From: Diplonema papillatum
Lineage: Eukaryota > Euglenozoa > Diplonemea > Diplonemida > Diplonemidae
Reading direction: 5' to 3'
DNA: 64,000 nt
Assembly (NCBI GenBank): GCA_030068145.1
Contig: JAPJBO010000075.1
Span: forward strand, 1 to 64,000
Below, piece by piece: positions 40,833-53,040 of the stretch. How positions within the stretch are numbered: position 1 is the stretch's first letter; each line of letters starts with the position of its first letter. A model generated the notes under the pieces. The model made no database searches, was not told the DNA's origin, and saw only the letters and a list, made by a program, of their open reading frames with translations. Both the position numbers and the translations under genes were made by a program.

Positions 40833-43121
40833 TGTCCGTCGACAACTCTGTGGCTACAGAAAGCTTCTGCCTTTCCTGAGGTTGACGACGCGGTTTCCTT
40901 TTTGTATCTTTGTGGGTGCCGTTGCTGGTTTCTTCTTTTCCTTTTCCGACCTTTCGTTGCTCTGGCGTCGGCGACAAACGCTTCGCCTTCGGCAGCAAAA
41001 CTGGCAGGCGGCGAAACTCAGCTCGAAAACAGGGAGAGAAAAGAGAACAAGAACAGGCGGTCGCTATTTCCCTTCTTTGCCGTCCTGTGTGCAATGAGCG
41101 AAAACGGAATTGCTGCTCCTGCTACGTATTTGTACGCACCAACGTTGACGAGCTGGAAGAATCAGCCGTATCTTTTCTTGATGACTGAAAGCTGAACTCG
41201 GAGAGAGGTGCGTGTGATGTGGGTTTGTGTTGCTTAAAGGCGGGGAGTGGGTGGTGTTTTCCTTATGTTCGGACTACGGGTTCAGTGTGAAAAGTAGTTT
41301 AGAATATAATCTGCGCTTAGTGGATTTTGTGATGCGAGTAGGGACCGAACCCTGTGATCTACAAAAAACAGCTCGACAGAATTTCCAGCAACCCAGCCAG
41401 CCCAGCTGTTCAAAGGCTGCCAAGCCCCGCGTGAAGCACATGCCGGGTCAGTTCGTTAGTGAGTTCAGCCGTCGCCATTACTCTACAGACGTACAAAACG
41501 GCTAGCTGTTGAAGTACACGTTTCGCGTTGTACTGTGCTCTCGATGTTCTTCCCCATTCAGGTGTCCTCACGTTTCTCCAACAGATGCCTCGCCTCTTGC
41601 CCTGATGCAATAAGCAGCTGGGTGCTAGAGAGGGAGAGCGAGAGAGATAAGATAGAAAGCAGAAGAGTTCCTCAGGGCTCCTCACTTCCTCCCGTACTTC
41701 TACGGTGGCCGCAAGTCGTCTCGTCGAAGGCGTGAAGCGGCCGGCTCTGGCACGGTGGGTGACAGCGCCTAAGGCAGGCGAGCAGGTCCAACTTGCGGGG
41801 GATCGCCGTTTCGCTATGCTGCGGCCTATGGCGGCCAGCATCTTGATGGGAAACTTCAGATTCCATGGGTACGTCCTACGGATACTCAGGTATGTAGATT
41901 GTTTCCAGCTCACTGTCTTCTTCCTAGAAGCGAAGGGTGGGGGGGGTGAGGACTTTTGCATCACAGGGAGCAGACGCCTTGACACCACTTCTGGGAGAAG
42001 GGTCCCTGCGTGTCAGCAAAACACAGGTCATTGATGGCTCGCACAAGTAAATGTTTGGTTCCGGACTAAGCAAATTCGGAAGACATTTGGTGTAGTCCAC
42101 CACCGGACGGTGACTAGCGAAGCATACGTCTTCAGGCTAGATTTGACTGCACACAGCCTGGGCAGTCCTTTCGGGTTGCACAAACGCCGAACTGAGCAAC
42201 AGCTTTCCTCGAGGCTCGCAAAAGGGTGGTCCTAACGCTCATGTCTAATTGTTTCATCCATACCACTGCTACTGACAGCGTTGGTTCTTATCTCGGACAA
42301 TCGTATCCACCGGCGGCTATAGTGGCATCCGCTCTGATGTAACTTCCGACTCTTCACTTGGTTTCGCTGTTCGGCGGGGAAAAGGGGGTCAAAACTGGAT
42401 CAACAAACGACGCGAGTCTATTTCCAACAGACGATCGAATAATCTAAAGGGACTGGTGAGAGGGAAAGCGGGAGACCTACTAAAAAGAAAAGAGAATGAA
42501 AAGAAGTACATGAGAAAAAGGGCAGGACAGTCATTTTGCCGGATGCGATGCTGCCATCGTCAGAGGCTGGTTGAAGTACAACATCGTGTGTTTTCCCCGT
42601 CTAGAGGAGATGGCTATTACACGATTTTGATCTATTCCTAACATGTTAACGTTCGGTTGCTGTTCTTAAATTGCAAAGAACGGAATTGTGGTTGTTTGAT
42701 GCATGCAGCCGGTCGAGGCCAGCAGCTGACGACACATTTTCTTTCACACTTTCTTTTGACAATGAGGAAGAGTCGAACACGGGGTTTGCCCAAAATACTC
42801 GAAGGGAACACCCAATGCTTGTGCGACGGGAGCTGGAAGGGGAGACAACAAATGGGTATTTCATTCGTGTTGCAATAGAGGGTCACCATGCATGCTGATG
42901 AGTACCCACCTCGTGCTAGGTCACTCCGGAAGGGTCGCTTTTAGCGCGTTTTCATCGCGGCGCAACTCGTGTCGGGTACAACCTTCTTGGTGGCTAGAAA
43001 CAGTTTCATAGTCAGAGCCGCATAATATTTCAAATTTTGCAACAGGCAGCCTCTTCGAGTACTTTCTTCAAAGCAGGTGTTCATTCAAACAAGAAATATT
43101 CAACGAAATAGCAAAACGGCA
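40833..43121. other. Intergenic, no supported gene
   Basis: A minus-strand frame of 192 codons at 41,410-41,988 contains an Arg/Ala-rich stretch (LAAIGRSIAKRRSPASW) but no clear domain or splice pattern, so I do not call it. The rest shows no coding character. Confidence 0.4.
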
Positions 43122-43409
43122 TTACTTTTCATTGCTTTTCTGCAGAGGTCTTTTGCTTCTTAGGGAAGACATTGCTTTCTCTTTCAGTACCGCGCGCTTT
43201 TTAAAATATCTTGCCTGTGGTGGAAACATAACAAACACTTTGACGCCTGCTGTTGCCTCGACAAAATCGAGTAGTTGTGGAGTAAGCGGGACAAGATTTG
43301 TCAACAGCTCTCTGTGATAGGACGCCGTATCCAGTTCACGTATTAGATCATTTCTTTCCCAACCGAAATTCCTCCTTGAGCGAGGGAACACGAACGTGTT
43401 CTGTTTCAT
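43122..43409 (-). CDS. Small basic protein, 95 residues
   Basis: A complete frame from the ATG at 43,409 to a stop at 43,122. The composition is protein-like: a basic N-terminus (VFPRSRRNFGWERNDL), a helical middle (LIRELDTASYHRELLTNL, LTPQLLDFVEATAGVK) and a Lys/Arg-rich end. The family is not recognised. The size and charge would fit a small ribosomal or mitochondrial protein, but no motif supports that. It could also be a terminal exon of a larger gene, since no upstream exon was tested. Confidence 0.5.
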   Translation of the reverse strand: MKQNTFVFPRSRRNFGWERNDLIRELDTASYHRELLTNLVPLTPQLLDFVEATAGVKVFVMFPPQARYFKKRAVLKEKAMSSLRSKRPLQKSNEK

Positions 43410-43781
43410 TTTAACTCGCCCTTTCTTCGATGGCGGCGTGTGGGGTTTCGTTGACTAGCAACTTCAAGCTGCTTCTGGACGCGAGTGGGTTTGCGGGTTT
43501 GCGGGCTGGAGAATAATTATCTTTCGCTGCCGCCCGTGGAATGCTCGTTCAGAAAAACGCTATCCGCGCGGCCGCGCGGCATTCTGATGTATTCGCACGA
43601 TGCATGCAAATGCGACTGCTCTTTTGCTGGACAGTGGTATTTGCTTGCGGTTTTGGTTCTTCACACAAATGTTCTGAAAGGAGTAGGACAAAGAGGCAAA
43701 ATAAGAACTGACCATGTACCGAGTTAGCCAACTGTCAAGCTGGTTCCGGTGATCGCAAAGCTACAATTGATGCCGGTACTT

Positions 43782-44335
43782 TTAGTCGTTGTCTCGTTGG
43801 AACTGCATCTCGGTCACCCACCGCTTTCTGACAGCCCGTTGCTCAGAGATCACTGCTTCTACAGACGTGGGCGCGGGCCTCCCTGCAGCTTCGATGCTGT
43901 CCCTGCACAGCGCAGAGAGCCGTGATACAAAGCTCAGGAACGTCTTCTGGTCCTCTGCCTCGAAGTCCAACGTCGCCTGCCGGAGCGCGACCGAAAAACA
44001 AAGTCCTGGATCGCTAACCTGCATTTTTTGGAGAAATCGATATTGGGTTTGAAGCCCTTGCTTTAAGGTGCGCTTAGCCTTAGCAACACTTGTTGGACCC
44101 CGAAAACCTCTTCGTGAAGAGCAGCGTCCCCTCGGGACAGCCACTGTTGGAGGGTGCGCGGGCATAAGGGCTGATAATTGTGGCACAACGTTGCTAGTCG
44201 AAACCCGTTGTCTCGTGCTTGCGTCATTGCAATCATCTGTCACAGTCCCATAAAGTGCAAAGCTATACATACCTCTGTGGGACCTTCTGAGAAAGACCTT
44301 GAGCTGAAGGGCCCAAGCCGAACGTCAACCACTTC
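43782..44335 (-). CDS. Small spliced gene of unknown function
   Basis: Two exons were placed on the minus strand. One is 44,273-44,335, between CGCTGCAG and GAG|GTATGT, encoding EVVDVRLGPFSSRSFSEG and three more residues. The other runs from about 44,060 to the stop at 43,782 after TTAAAG. Both are phase 0 and the intron is 212 nt, the usual size here. The C-terminal part (YRFLQKMQVSDPGLCFS, FLSFVSRLSALCRDSIEA, RAVRKRWVTEMQFQRDND) is helical and charged. An open frame also runs from the ATG at 44,270 through the intron, so an unspliced form cannot be excluded. Upstream exons are not identified. Confidence 0.5.
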
Positions 44336-45303
44336 CTGCAGCGAGACGCGTTTGTCGTGCTTCGCCTCCTAAAGATTTGGTTCATAGATTTGGTGCCAGG
44401 GCTTACGCAGCTGTCTTGAGCTAAATACCTACTGAAAATCAGTACGTAGGGTCGGGCTAAAAGAAACAGAGCACAGTGCCAGTGTTGCATGTCTTTGCCT
44501 CTGCCTCCTCTCCGGCCTCAACCCTCCAGTGTCGCGGTGGTAAGCAACAGCAGGATCTGCCGACCGGAATCCCCGGTACTGCGGTTGATTCTCCAGATGA
44601 ATCTGCAGAATAGATAGTACGTGCTGGTAACGTACTGATTTCAGCACGTGTACACGTACTGATTCAGCATGTGTACTAAGAAAGTAACGTGCTGAAATCA
44701 GTACGTTCAGCACGCTGAACGTAAGGCCTGTTTGGTGCACATGCAGGTGGTGGCAGCCGCCAAGTATTCCCAGCAAACAGCTCACTGTGTACGTAGTTAA
44801 AAAGCCGATTCGTTTCGAAAAACGATATAACCGACCTTTACATTCATCAAAGGTGCAAGTTTGGCAACCCGGTACTGAACATCTTGTACACGTAAACACA
44901 CCTTCCGAGAGTAGCTAAGCCTTTCCTCGCCTGAAGGTCCTTCGATGCTGAGGAAAACGGGTGTCGCGATCGATTTTGACGAAAACTGTTGATTGTTTTT
45001 CGGTTTCTGTGGCGCTTTCGCAACTATTGGTAGTTAGCAGGGTTGGGAAAGTACAGGATACACCCTTTGTTCGTGGGCCTTTGTTCTTCTGTACCGATCA
45101 CCGTTAGGACAGAAGATGAACGCAAATTCATCCTGAGCAAGATAGCCGCAGCTTCGGTAACGGCTCATGCTATACGCGCAGATTGTAGCCGAGCCTACGC
45201 GTCAAACTTGGACGAGCGCCGGACCAAATCCGTTTCAGTGTTCTGCACCCAAGTCAGAGCAGGGGACAGATAAGGATTGTTTTAGAGTTTAGCTTGGAAC
45301 CTT
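44336..45303. other. Intergenic with inverted repeat
   Basis: No gene supported. It contains the 20-bp inverted repeat at 44,629-44,707, upstream of the small spliced gene. Confidence 0.5.
44629..44707. repeat. 20-bp perfect inverted repeat
   Basis: Arms AACGTACTGATTTCAGCACG (44,629-44,648) and its exact reverse complement (44,688-44,707), with a 39-nt spacer. The spacer contains further copies of the core (CGTACTGATTCAGCA), and CAGCACGCTGAACG follows. Confidence 0.92.
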
Positions 45304-47290
45304 TTAAACTAATGCGAATGAAAGTTGAATGTAGCACACCTTGAGAAAGTTTGTGCTGATGCCGAGGACGCTGCGCAGGGTGCTCTCCTGAAAAGCCGTA
45401 GAGGGAAAGCGGTCCCCCACTGCTCGGCTTGCCTTCGGCGCTGCGCCGTGGTGATGCTGAAGAGGATGGAGTGATGCTGGGGCCGGCTGCGGAGCAGTGG
45501 CCGTTACACTCACCGTTCGATCAACTTCCCAACCGTGCTCTTCGTAGACTTTCCACTCAGACACTTGGTGCGGCATACTTCCGTTGTGCGGCTTGCTTGA
45601 CTGCACGTACCCTCTGCTTCTCGGCATGTCGCTGGACTCATCGGTGATGAGCCAGTACTCCTTCGACCCCGAGTAGAGCCGTTTATCTTCATTGCCCCAT
45701 ACCTGTGTGTGAGACGGTTTCAATTCTCGTATGTCTACAGCTTTTGACACGGGAAAGGGTGAAGAACGACGGTGTTTGCGTACGCCTTTTTGTTCGGGTG
45801 TTGAGCACGTATTGCTTTCCTTGCCACACCCAAAATGCACTCACTCTTTTTGCAGAAGCTGAAAGGGCCAAGCGGGAGAGAAGCACTGCAACTACAAAAC
45901 GAGTCTAGTTTGTGTTTGATTTTGATCGACCGCTTACCGCGGGGGCCTCTGCCAATAAATAACTCCTGATTCTGTGAAGTACGACTTCGTGTCGGAGAGA
46001 TTCATCCGCTCCGCGATTGAAAGAGCTCGAGTTAAAAAAGGGTCACAACCCTCTCCGCACAATCCGCTCGGTTCTGCGACTAACCGTTTCACCGGTTCGT
46101 CTTCGGGAAGTGCGAGGAATGAGCGAGCATACCGGCCAGCCGTTAAGCAGCTCACCAGGACGAAGGGTGAATTCGCCTTCAGCCAGCGGGTGTCGAGCGA
46201 CGCGTGCCGTCAGGTGCCGCGGCAGGTACCCGTCTTTATTATCGGCAGCTCCCTCCGGAGACGAAGCTTCTCCCTCTTCAGGACGCAGCGCACTCGCTGC
46301 ACCAGCAGCAGGCGGGCCGGGCACACCGCGTTGTGACTGCAGCAGCCGTTCCTTGGCCTGAATTTCCTCGCGCGCCTTTTCGAGGGCCTCGGCCTGGTCC
46401 CGCAGCCGCTGTTGCAGCTCTTCCGCCTTTTCTTCTGCGTCGGCAGCACGACGCTGGTACTTAGCCACCTGCGCTAACACATCATCGCGGGAATCAGACG
46501 AAGGCCTCCGTCTTTCGGTTGAAGAGTCGCACGGCCGGTTGTCGTAAAATCGTCCATCCCCCTCCATCATCTGTAGGTGATGCTGGCGTTGACGATGGTG
46601 GTGAAGCGCTACCGGCTCCGCAGCTTCCCATCCGTGTGATGGGGTTTCAGCTGTCGGGTCATCCGGCAGGTGATCGCGATGGTGGGGAAGGTATCCCCTC
46701 GTGTACGGAGCATGCCAGCTTGGCGGGGCGTGTTCAGGGCCGAGCCAGTCATCCACAGGAGACCGCTGCTGCCTTTCTCTTTCTGGGCGCGGGGGGTGGT
46801 GGGTGTTGTTGTCGTAGTAGTCTGGTTCAGGGAGGGGCGAGTATCGACGGCGGGCCTGCCAACCTTTCTTGTCGTATTCGCGGTAATCATAATCCCTTTG
46901 TGGGGACGCCGAAGGTGGATTGATGGTTCGCAGCGTCTGTTGGGCTAAGCTGTAGTGGCGGACGGTGTCCGGCTTGCCGCTTCGTTTGTGCATGAAAACG
47001 TATGCCGGATCCCGGTCATCTTGCACCTGGTCGCGAGAGTGGTACCTGCGGTCTTGAGGAGGCGAGCGAGGCGGTTGCTTCGTGTAGCTCCAGTCACTTG
47101 GTGGTGGGTACCGACAGCGTTCACTGGCCTCGGGTGGTGGTCCTAGAGACCGACCAGTGTGTCTTGGAGGTGAGCCTGTCCGTCTCTGCGTGTGGTGAAT
47201 TGAGCTGTGAGTCCTTGAAGTGCAAGTGCTGTAAGCTAGGCGCCAATTTCGAATGAGGGCAACAGCTGGAGTCAACCGAGACCACGCCAT
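45304..47290 (-). CDS. Multi-exon Arg/Pro-rich protein, possibly organelle-targeted
   Basis: The ATG is at 47,290. The N-terminus (MAWSRLTPAVALIRNWRLAY) is basic and hydrophobic with no acids, like a mitochondrial presequence. About 200 residues rich in Arg, Pro, His and Tyr follow, then a short coiled coil (AEEKAEELQQRLRDQAEALE). A good donor (CTG|GTGAGC) lies near 46,162, and a second exon near 45,945-46,080 contains SYFTESGVIYWQ and ends at CGCG|GTAAGC. A third segment (45,304 to about 45,700) after CACACAG contains LYSGSKEYWLITDE and ends at AAG|GTGTGC. The exon phases do not all agree, so the joins are provisional, and the true 3' end may lie lower. Confidence 0.5.
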
Positions 47291-49597
47291 GATTGGCGTA
47301 GCGACACGTCAGCCTAACTGACGGTTACTGCCATACAACACTTTTTCGCGCCGGGCCCGACGTGGCGTGGCGCAGTCGTCGTAAAAAAAGAGCCAGGCGG
47401 GGTCTGTATCCGGAACCTCTGCTTTGACGGCAGAACTCCTGACCATTGCACGCTATCGTGATTTTGTTCAGCAAATTGCTAGCGGGGGAAGAAAAGCGTT
47501 GGAAAAAGGCTGCTTCCACACACAAAACTCTACAAGACGGGCTGAGCCTCCTATTTCGATGGTGCAAACACGAAAGGCTTCACGCAAATGGCGTTAAACA
47601 TCAAGATTCTACAGCACAAGCACCGGACTCGGGTTCGGGTCGAACAAACACGATTCTCTTGACTCGCAAAGGATGTGTCCTAGTACCCACGTATTCGGAG
47701 GGTATCAGACATTTTGAGTTGCGCCAATCGTTAAAAGACATGTACATACCCCATGACCGCTCTGCGGCATCGCTGCACCTCAGTGATCGGCAGCCAGTTT
47801 CAACAAGACAGCAACTCAAGTCTTGTACGGCTTCCGCTGAACCCCCTCCCCGGGCAGTTCTCCTCCCGCACCTGGATAGACTAGTTGAGGAGAGGCCACA
47901 AACGAACCTGTCGAAAAGAACAAAAGCTCCCCAGAAGTTTGCACTGTTAGGGGCCCATCCTCACTTTTTATTCAGGCAACAACACCGTGCCGCTGGGAGG
48001 TGGGTGGTGTATCGTACTGGAACCCGACAGGTCTGTCTACAAAACCCTAAAGTTCAGAATGGGTGTGCGTCTTCTCTAGAAGAAGACCCCTGCGGTTAAA
48101 CACACGAAGAACAACATCGCGTCATACAGTACGGAGCTCCGACTGAAGAACTGCACGTCACGCAGGACCAGCGCTCGTTTTAGAGGCTAGCTGCCATGGA
48201 GTGGTGCAAAACAACTAAAGACGGACCCCTTCGAGCGTTTGCGGGTCTGTGCCGGGTTTGTTTTGACCACATGGACTACCTCGAGAAAAGGTTGTCTATC
48301 AGCAACGCGCTTGTGCAGAGTCGCCAGGGCGAAGTCCGACGCGCAGACCGCCGCGGGTACTGCATTTGTGTCTCTCTTGTGCAACACTGCAGGCAGAGCG
48401 CATCCTTCTTTGATTTGCAGTCATAATTCGGACCGCACTGCCCCCAGAACTTGCGCAATACCCGAGGCAATTCGAGTCCGATGCACAGAGTCCTTCTTCG
48501 CCCAGGCCCGCTTGGCGCCTTCCCAGCGTTGGTGCGGTGGTCCATGGAAACGTAAGCGAAGACGCGAGTCAGAATTCGTACCGCACCTATCCTCCAACCT
48601 TCCTTCCAACGACATAACCCGCAGTGTGCACTTTCACACCTGGTGGTCTAGAGGACCGAAGCGGAGACGCGCAGTCCGTGTCGGCAGCACACAAACTCCC
48701 TTCGGGCCTGGCAGGGCGATCCAATCCCTTGCGTTGCCAAATGCTTGCCCACAGAATTCGGCAACGCCTCCTTGGTGGTTGGGTCGTCGGTGCATCGTCT
48801 TGTGAACAAAGCAGTTGTGCCAGATGATCGCCCTGAGCTTCCCTTACGATCCAGTGCCAAGGGAATCTCGCCTCTCGAAGTTCCGGGTATCCCATCTTTC
48901 AATTTTCAGAACTGGCTGTCCCTTTGCGGGCGCTTGCCATCGGATGTGCGTACAGAATGAAGGAGTGAATAAGCAATTCTGGCAGAACTAAGACAGAGGA
49001 AGAGAGGCAACTTGGTGCCTCCGGCTGCCGGCCGGAAACCCCAAGGGTACGAGGAAAAAGGCGTGTTCCAAAAGGCTGCTCTTTCTTTAAGTTGCCTGCC
49101 AAGTTACGAGGTTCTACAACAGACCGACTTCTTCTGGGTGGTCCTTGTTGCACTTCGCAGGGAGGGGCACCTGTGACTGGCTGGTTGGCATCCGAGCAAA
49201 ACGTGTCGTGCTTTTCGTAGCCAACTACCAGCTGCGATCAGGCTACAAGAGCAATAATCCGACCGAACGAAAGCGAGTCCAGACATCCCACTCTAGCATT
49301 CTTCTTATTTTTGCTACCTTGGCACGTGTTTGTGTCAAAGTCTACTACGCACAAGACCCAGCCTTTCGCAGGCGGTACAGATACTCATTACAACCGTGTG
49401 CAATCAATTGCAAACCAGACTTGGCAGGAGCGGCGGATCACCCAGAACCAACATGCGCAAAGCAGTTGTTACGTGAAGCCATTGTGCAGCACAAAAAGAC
49501 AGCATGCTGTACGATCTCGCGTTCGGGGCGAGAAGCCGCGATTAATTTGATTGCACTGTTCGTGAGGGGAGCGGGGGGTTTCGCGAAGATGAAACGC
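47291..49597. other. No gene firmly supported
   Basis: Possible minus-strand exons exist but could not be chained. One is near 48,283-48,385 (ASDFALATLHKRVADRQPFLE before GAG|GTAGTC), another is an open frame near 48,648-48,902. A 217-codon plus-strand frame at 47,446 starts at TTG and lacks protein character. Confidence 0.3.
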
Positions 49598-49850
49598 AGC
49601 GAGTTCCCCAAAAGGCGATGTGAGATCGCCGTCTTCGCTTGCCTTGCTTTTTGGCTGCTGAACAACCGCAGGAATCATTGAGACAGAAGGCAAACGAGGC
49701 GATGTTCTCAAATGGCGATGTGAGATCGCCGTCTTCGCTTGCTTTCTTTCCTTTTTGGCTGCTGAACTCCGCGGGAATCATTGAGGCAGAGGGCAAACGA
49801 GGCGAGGTTCTCAAAAGGCGATGTGAGATCGCCGTCTTCGCTTGCTTTCC
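49598..49850. repeat. 100-bp tandem repeat with conserved hairpin
   Basis: Two full units of 100 and 103 bp plus the start of a third. Each unit carries GGCGATGTGAGATCGCC (6-bp stem, GTGAG loop) at 49,614, 49,714 and 49,817, followed by GTCTTCGCTTGC and TTTTTGGCTGCTGAAC. Units diverge mainly in the C/T-rich part. Confidence 0.92.
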
Positions 49851-51376
49851 CTTCTATCGTCTGTGCGGTGAATCAGGCCGAAGCTCTCACTACGAACGGA
49901 TCTTGCAGGTGGCATGTCACCTGTTCGGGATTTCAGTGTGCTCGTACGCTTCGTAGCAGCACTAGATACTAGTCTGCCTGTTCGCAGTTGATTGCACTGT
50001 TTGAGTACAGTTCAGTGTGCTTCGAGATTTGTAGCGACACTTTGCTGTGTGACGGGAGGAACCAGAAAAAAGTGGTGCAGAGTCACACACAACGATGCTC
50101 TGAATGTATGGGGCAGGATGTGTACCTGCACCTTTCTGAGGTCTGAGACTTTTCGAGCACCTTCCCTGACGGGAAAGCCTTTGGCGTGCCTGCGACGCGT
50201 ACAGATTTCTTGACATGCTTGCCGGCAGGGTTCTATCGCAGGCAGGGTTCGTTGAAGCATGCACCGACAAAGAAGGGAAAGGCCACAAAGCAACCGCACG
50301 AAGACGATGATTCGAATGAATGCAAGCGCCTGAAGGACGACAGTACGATTGAAGAGATAGTACCGAGTGACTAATGCAAGTCATCGCTACAGATGAAGCT
50401 GCATAGAATTGCCTAGAGCTGCGACGGTACATCATTGTCTATCACGTGTAGATGAACCGGATTTCATGAAGATGAGCCGGCGACAACCTCGTCTTTCTGA
50501 CACTAAACCCCTGCAGAACGAGACACAGGCACGCTTGCGGATGCATGCTGCGAAGGGATCCGCCTCAGCGCAACACTTGTGTGTCAATCCCTCGAAGATA
50601 AAGCCATCAGCAGTGTGATGTGTTTTAAAACGTGCTTCCTTCATGACAACACTACCCAAACACTTGCTAACCCGATGCATTCAAGGGGACAAGAGGGGGA
50701 CCCCCTTGGAAAAGGGACAACTAAACCCCCCTCCATTTTGCCCCTTCTTAACACAAAGCCGCAACGGGGCGGGATGGGCCGGGAGGAAACAGACTAGAAA
50801 GAGGGAGATGAATAAACAACAAATAACCTCGGTTGAGGAGCGTTCGGTATGGTAAGTTTTGGGCAGCAGAAAAGGCCAAGATAAAATATCGATTCGTTTC
50901 GTCTGTGCGTGCCGGTTAGCCGGTTTCCCTTTTGTCCTTCTACGATTCGTCGGATTCAGGAATTCTGATAAACCACCAGAACGCTGTCATACGTCTCTTC
51001 AGCCTTCATAACACATTGTAGAGCAAGGAAGGTCAGCACTCAAAAGACTGCCTGGTCAAGTTGCCGGCCTTGACCGCGGTCTGCCATTCTGCAGCAACAG
51101 CCTCGCAATGGGATGATCCTTTTTTCTTATAGCAGATTCAGCTCACACAAATCGTGTGGCGACGGGTCACAAGCGACAAAGGATACGTCAGCTCATTAAC
51201 GGTTGAAGGGTGCCATATCTCTTGCATATCTCGTTAAGCAGCTTCCCTCGACCACCCTGTGTGTCATTTGCTGCTTGTGTATGCACCAGAATACATTGTG
51301 TTCCCGGTGGTATTCACACACAGCTTGCTATCAGCTGTGCCGAAGGCGCTCTTGCATAACAAACGATGGAACGTAC
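49851..51376. other. No gene firmly supported
   Basis: It probably holds the downstream exon or exons of the 51,377-53,040 gene, which leaves 51,377 with a phase-0 donor. I could not identify them. Confidence 0.4.
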
Positions 51377-53040
51377 CTGTGTGCGCTGCATCCTCATTGG
51401 TCGCAGCGGGGGAAGGGCAGACACGCCTTTGGCAGCGGCCCTTTTTCTGTCCTGCCGAACCCTCCTCTCGACTTGCCGCTCTGTGCTGCGGCTTTGTATG
51501 TGCGCGATCTCGTTGCGGAGCCGCTCTTCTCGCGCGCCCATTGCCTGCAGAACTGTACGTCCTTGACGGACAGACCTCCCAATTACGACGCAGGGTGCTG
51601 CGGTACTCATGGTCTTCTTTTCGATCCTGCACGTTTTGATTGGTGGTGGGACGTAGCTTCGCGATGCGTTCGCGTTCCAGCTTTTGTTTTCTACCGATGA
51701 TTTACCGCTCATGTGATCCTGCTGCGTTCGCATGTGTGCTTGCCAATATGCAATCACAATGTGCTGCACACCGCGCACCCGATGCAACTTCACACGACTC
51801 CAACCACGCGGCGAATGCCGTTAAGGAGTCAAACTCACGGCAGAAGTAATAATAGAGGGAGGGGGAAGGCATACGGTGCTGCTATGCCGGACGAGTGCCG
51901 CTTCTGCAGATTTTCTTTGAAGAGCTTGCGACCCTCAGGCGTGTCGAAGTCGGTGAAGTTGGTCTGATGGGCGACCCACTCTAGAGGCGAGTACAGCTCC
52001 GATATCCGCCGCGTCGGCTGCACGGGCGGCAGCGTGCCGCGGCTTGCAAGGCGCAATGGTTTCGACGTTGGCCGCGATGACGGCGGGCTGGGCACAGCAG
52101 GCCTGTCCAGTTATATTTTTAAAAATAACAAAGTAACATGCGCGGCTTGTCATCTAGCGAAGACTTCAGTTCTTGATTTCTTTTAGCAAAGGCCGTTTCC
52201 CGACCAAACAAATCTGCTTGAACGAACGCCATTTTGTTGGCGTTGTTCGCAAGGCCGTGCGCAAGTTGTGTCAACAAGCACTGGAGGGATCACGCTTCGT
52301 TCGTCGACAAGTGGAACGAACGCACTTGCCTCCCGAAGACAAACGGGCATACTTTTTAATGATCGGGCGCGCATCGTTGAGGGCGCTTTGGAGCCGCCGT
52401 AACCCGGACAGATCTCCGCCCTCAGCCGCGACACTTTCGAACACTACGTCCAGACCGGGATGGGCGGCATTGTGTAGCAGCTGGATACCTGTCGGGGGAA
52501 GGAGGACTGGAATCTCGGTTTAATGTTCAGGTACGACACTGCCGCTCATGAAGTTTCGATGCTCGCACCAAGTCTACGAAGAAGAACTCAAACTCTACAA
52601 CTTCGAACTTTCGCTCTAAAAAGCCGCGAGTGGAATAATGATGTGCGTAAGAAGTCCCCTGATGGCGCTGCCAGTCTCCTTTCCCCTGTGCGTCTGCACT
52701 CCCCGCGAAGACGCTGGGCCTGAAAGCCTGTAGGCCGGTGAAGATTCTTGTTTTGTATTCATTTGCTCCAGGGTTCGTTTTTTTTGCCAACATTGTACCC
52801 TTCCCCTTTCGTGAGGCAATAATAACGCCTCCTTTTTCCTACCTGTCAAGAGGTCAAGAGCTGCGACTCGACTAATTTCTTTTCTCGCGCACGCCTCTTT
52901 CTATTATGACTTGTGAACGAAAATCGGCGTACCTGGCAGCGTAGAAACGTTTGTGAGCAAGCTGAGGCCCTGATACGGCAGCGGCGGAAGCGTCGAGGCC
53001 AGCTCATTGAGCGCTGTATTTGACACCGAATCATTGCAAA
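51377..53040 (-). CDS. Multi-exon gene of unknown family, internal exons
   Basis: Four minus-strand exons with matching phases. The first ends at 52,933 (CTGCCAG|GTACGC, phase 1; ALNELASTLPPLPYQGLSLL). The second is 52,353-52,488 (phase 1 in, phase 2 out; QLLHNAAHPGLDVVFESVAA). The third is 51,875-52,102 (phase 2 both sides; ISELYSPLEWVAHQTNFTDF). The fourth is 51,377-51,626 (phase 2 in, phase 0 out at ACACAG|GTACGT; AREERLRNEIAHIQSRSTER). Introns two and three are 250 and 248 nt. The exons read as a helical protein ending in a charged coiled coil. The family is not recognised. The 5' start above about 53,040 and the 3' end below 51,377 are not located. Confidence 0.65.

Noticed and set aside
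44237..44272. A 36-nt intron in the small spliced gene (GTATGT to GACAG).
   Set aside because: Much shorter than the other well-supported introns. The acceptor near 44,061 gives a 212-nt intron with correct phase and a better reading frame.
47446..48099. A 217-codon plus-strand frame.
   Set aside because: It starts at TTG, has no domain or compositional signal, and opposes the strand of all neighbouring genes.
49598..49850. CRISPR-like array because of regularly spaced hairpin repeats.
   Set aside because: Spacers are related to one another, the period is about 100 bp, and the genome is eukaryotic; this is a plain tandem repeat.
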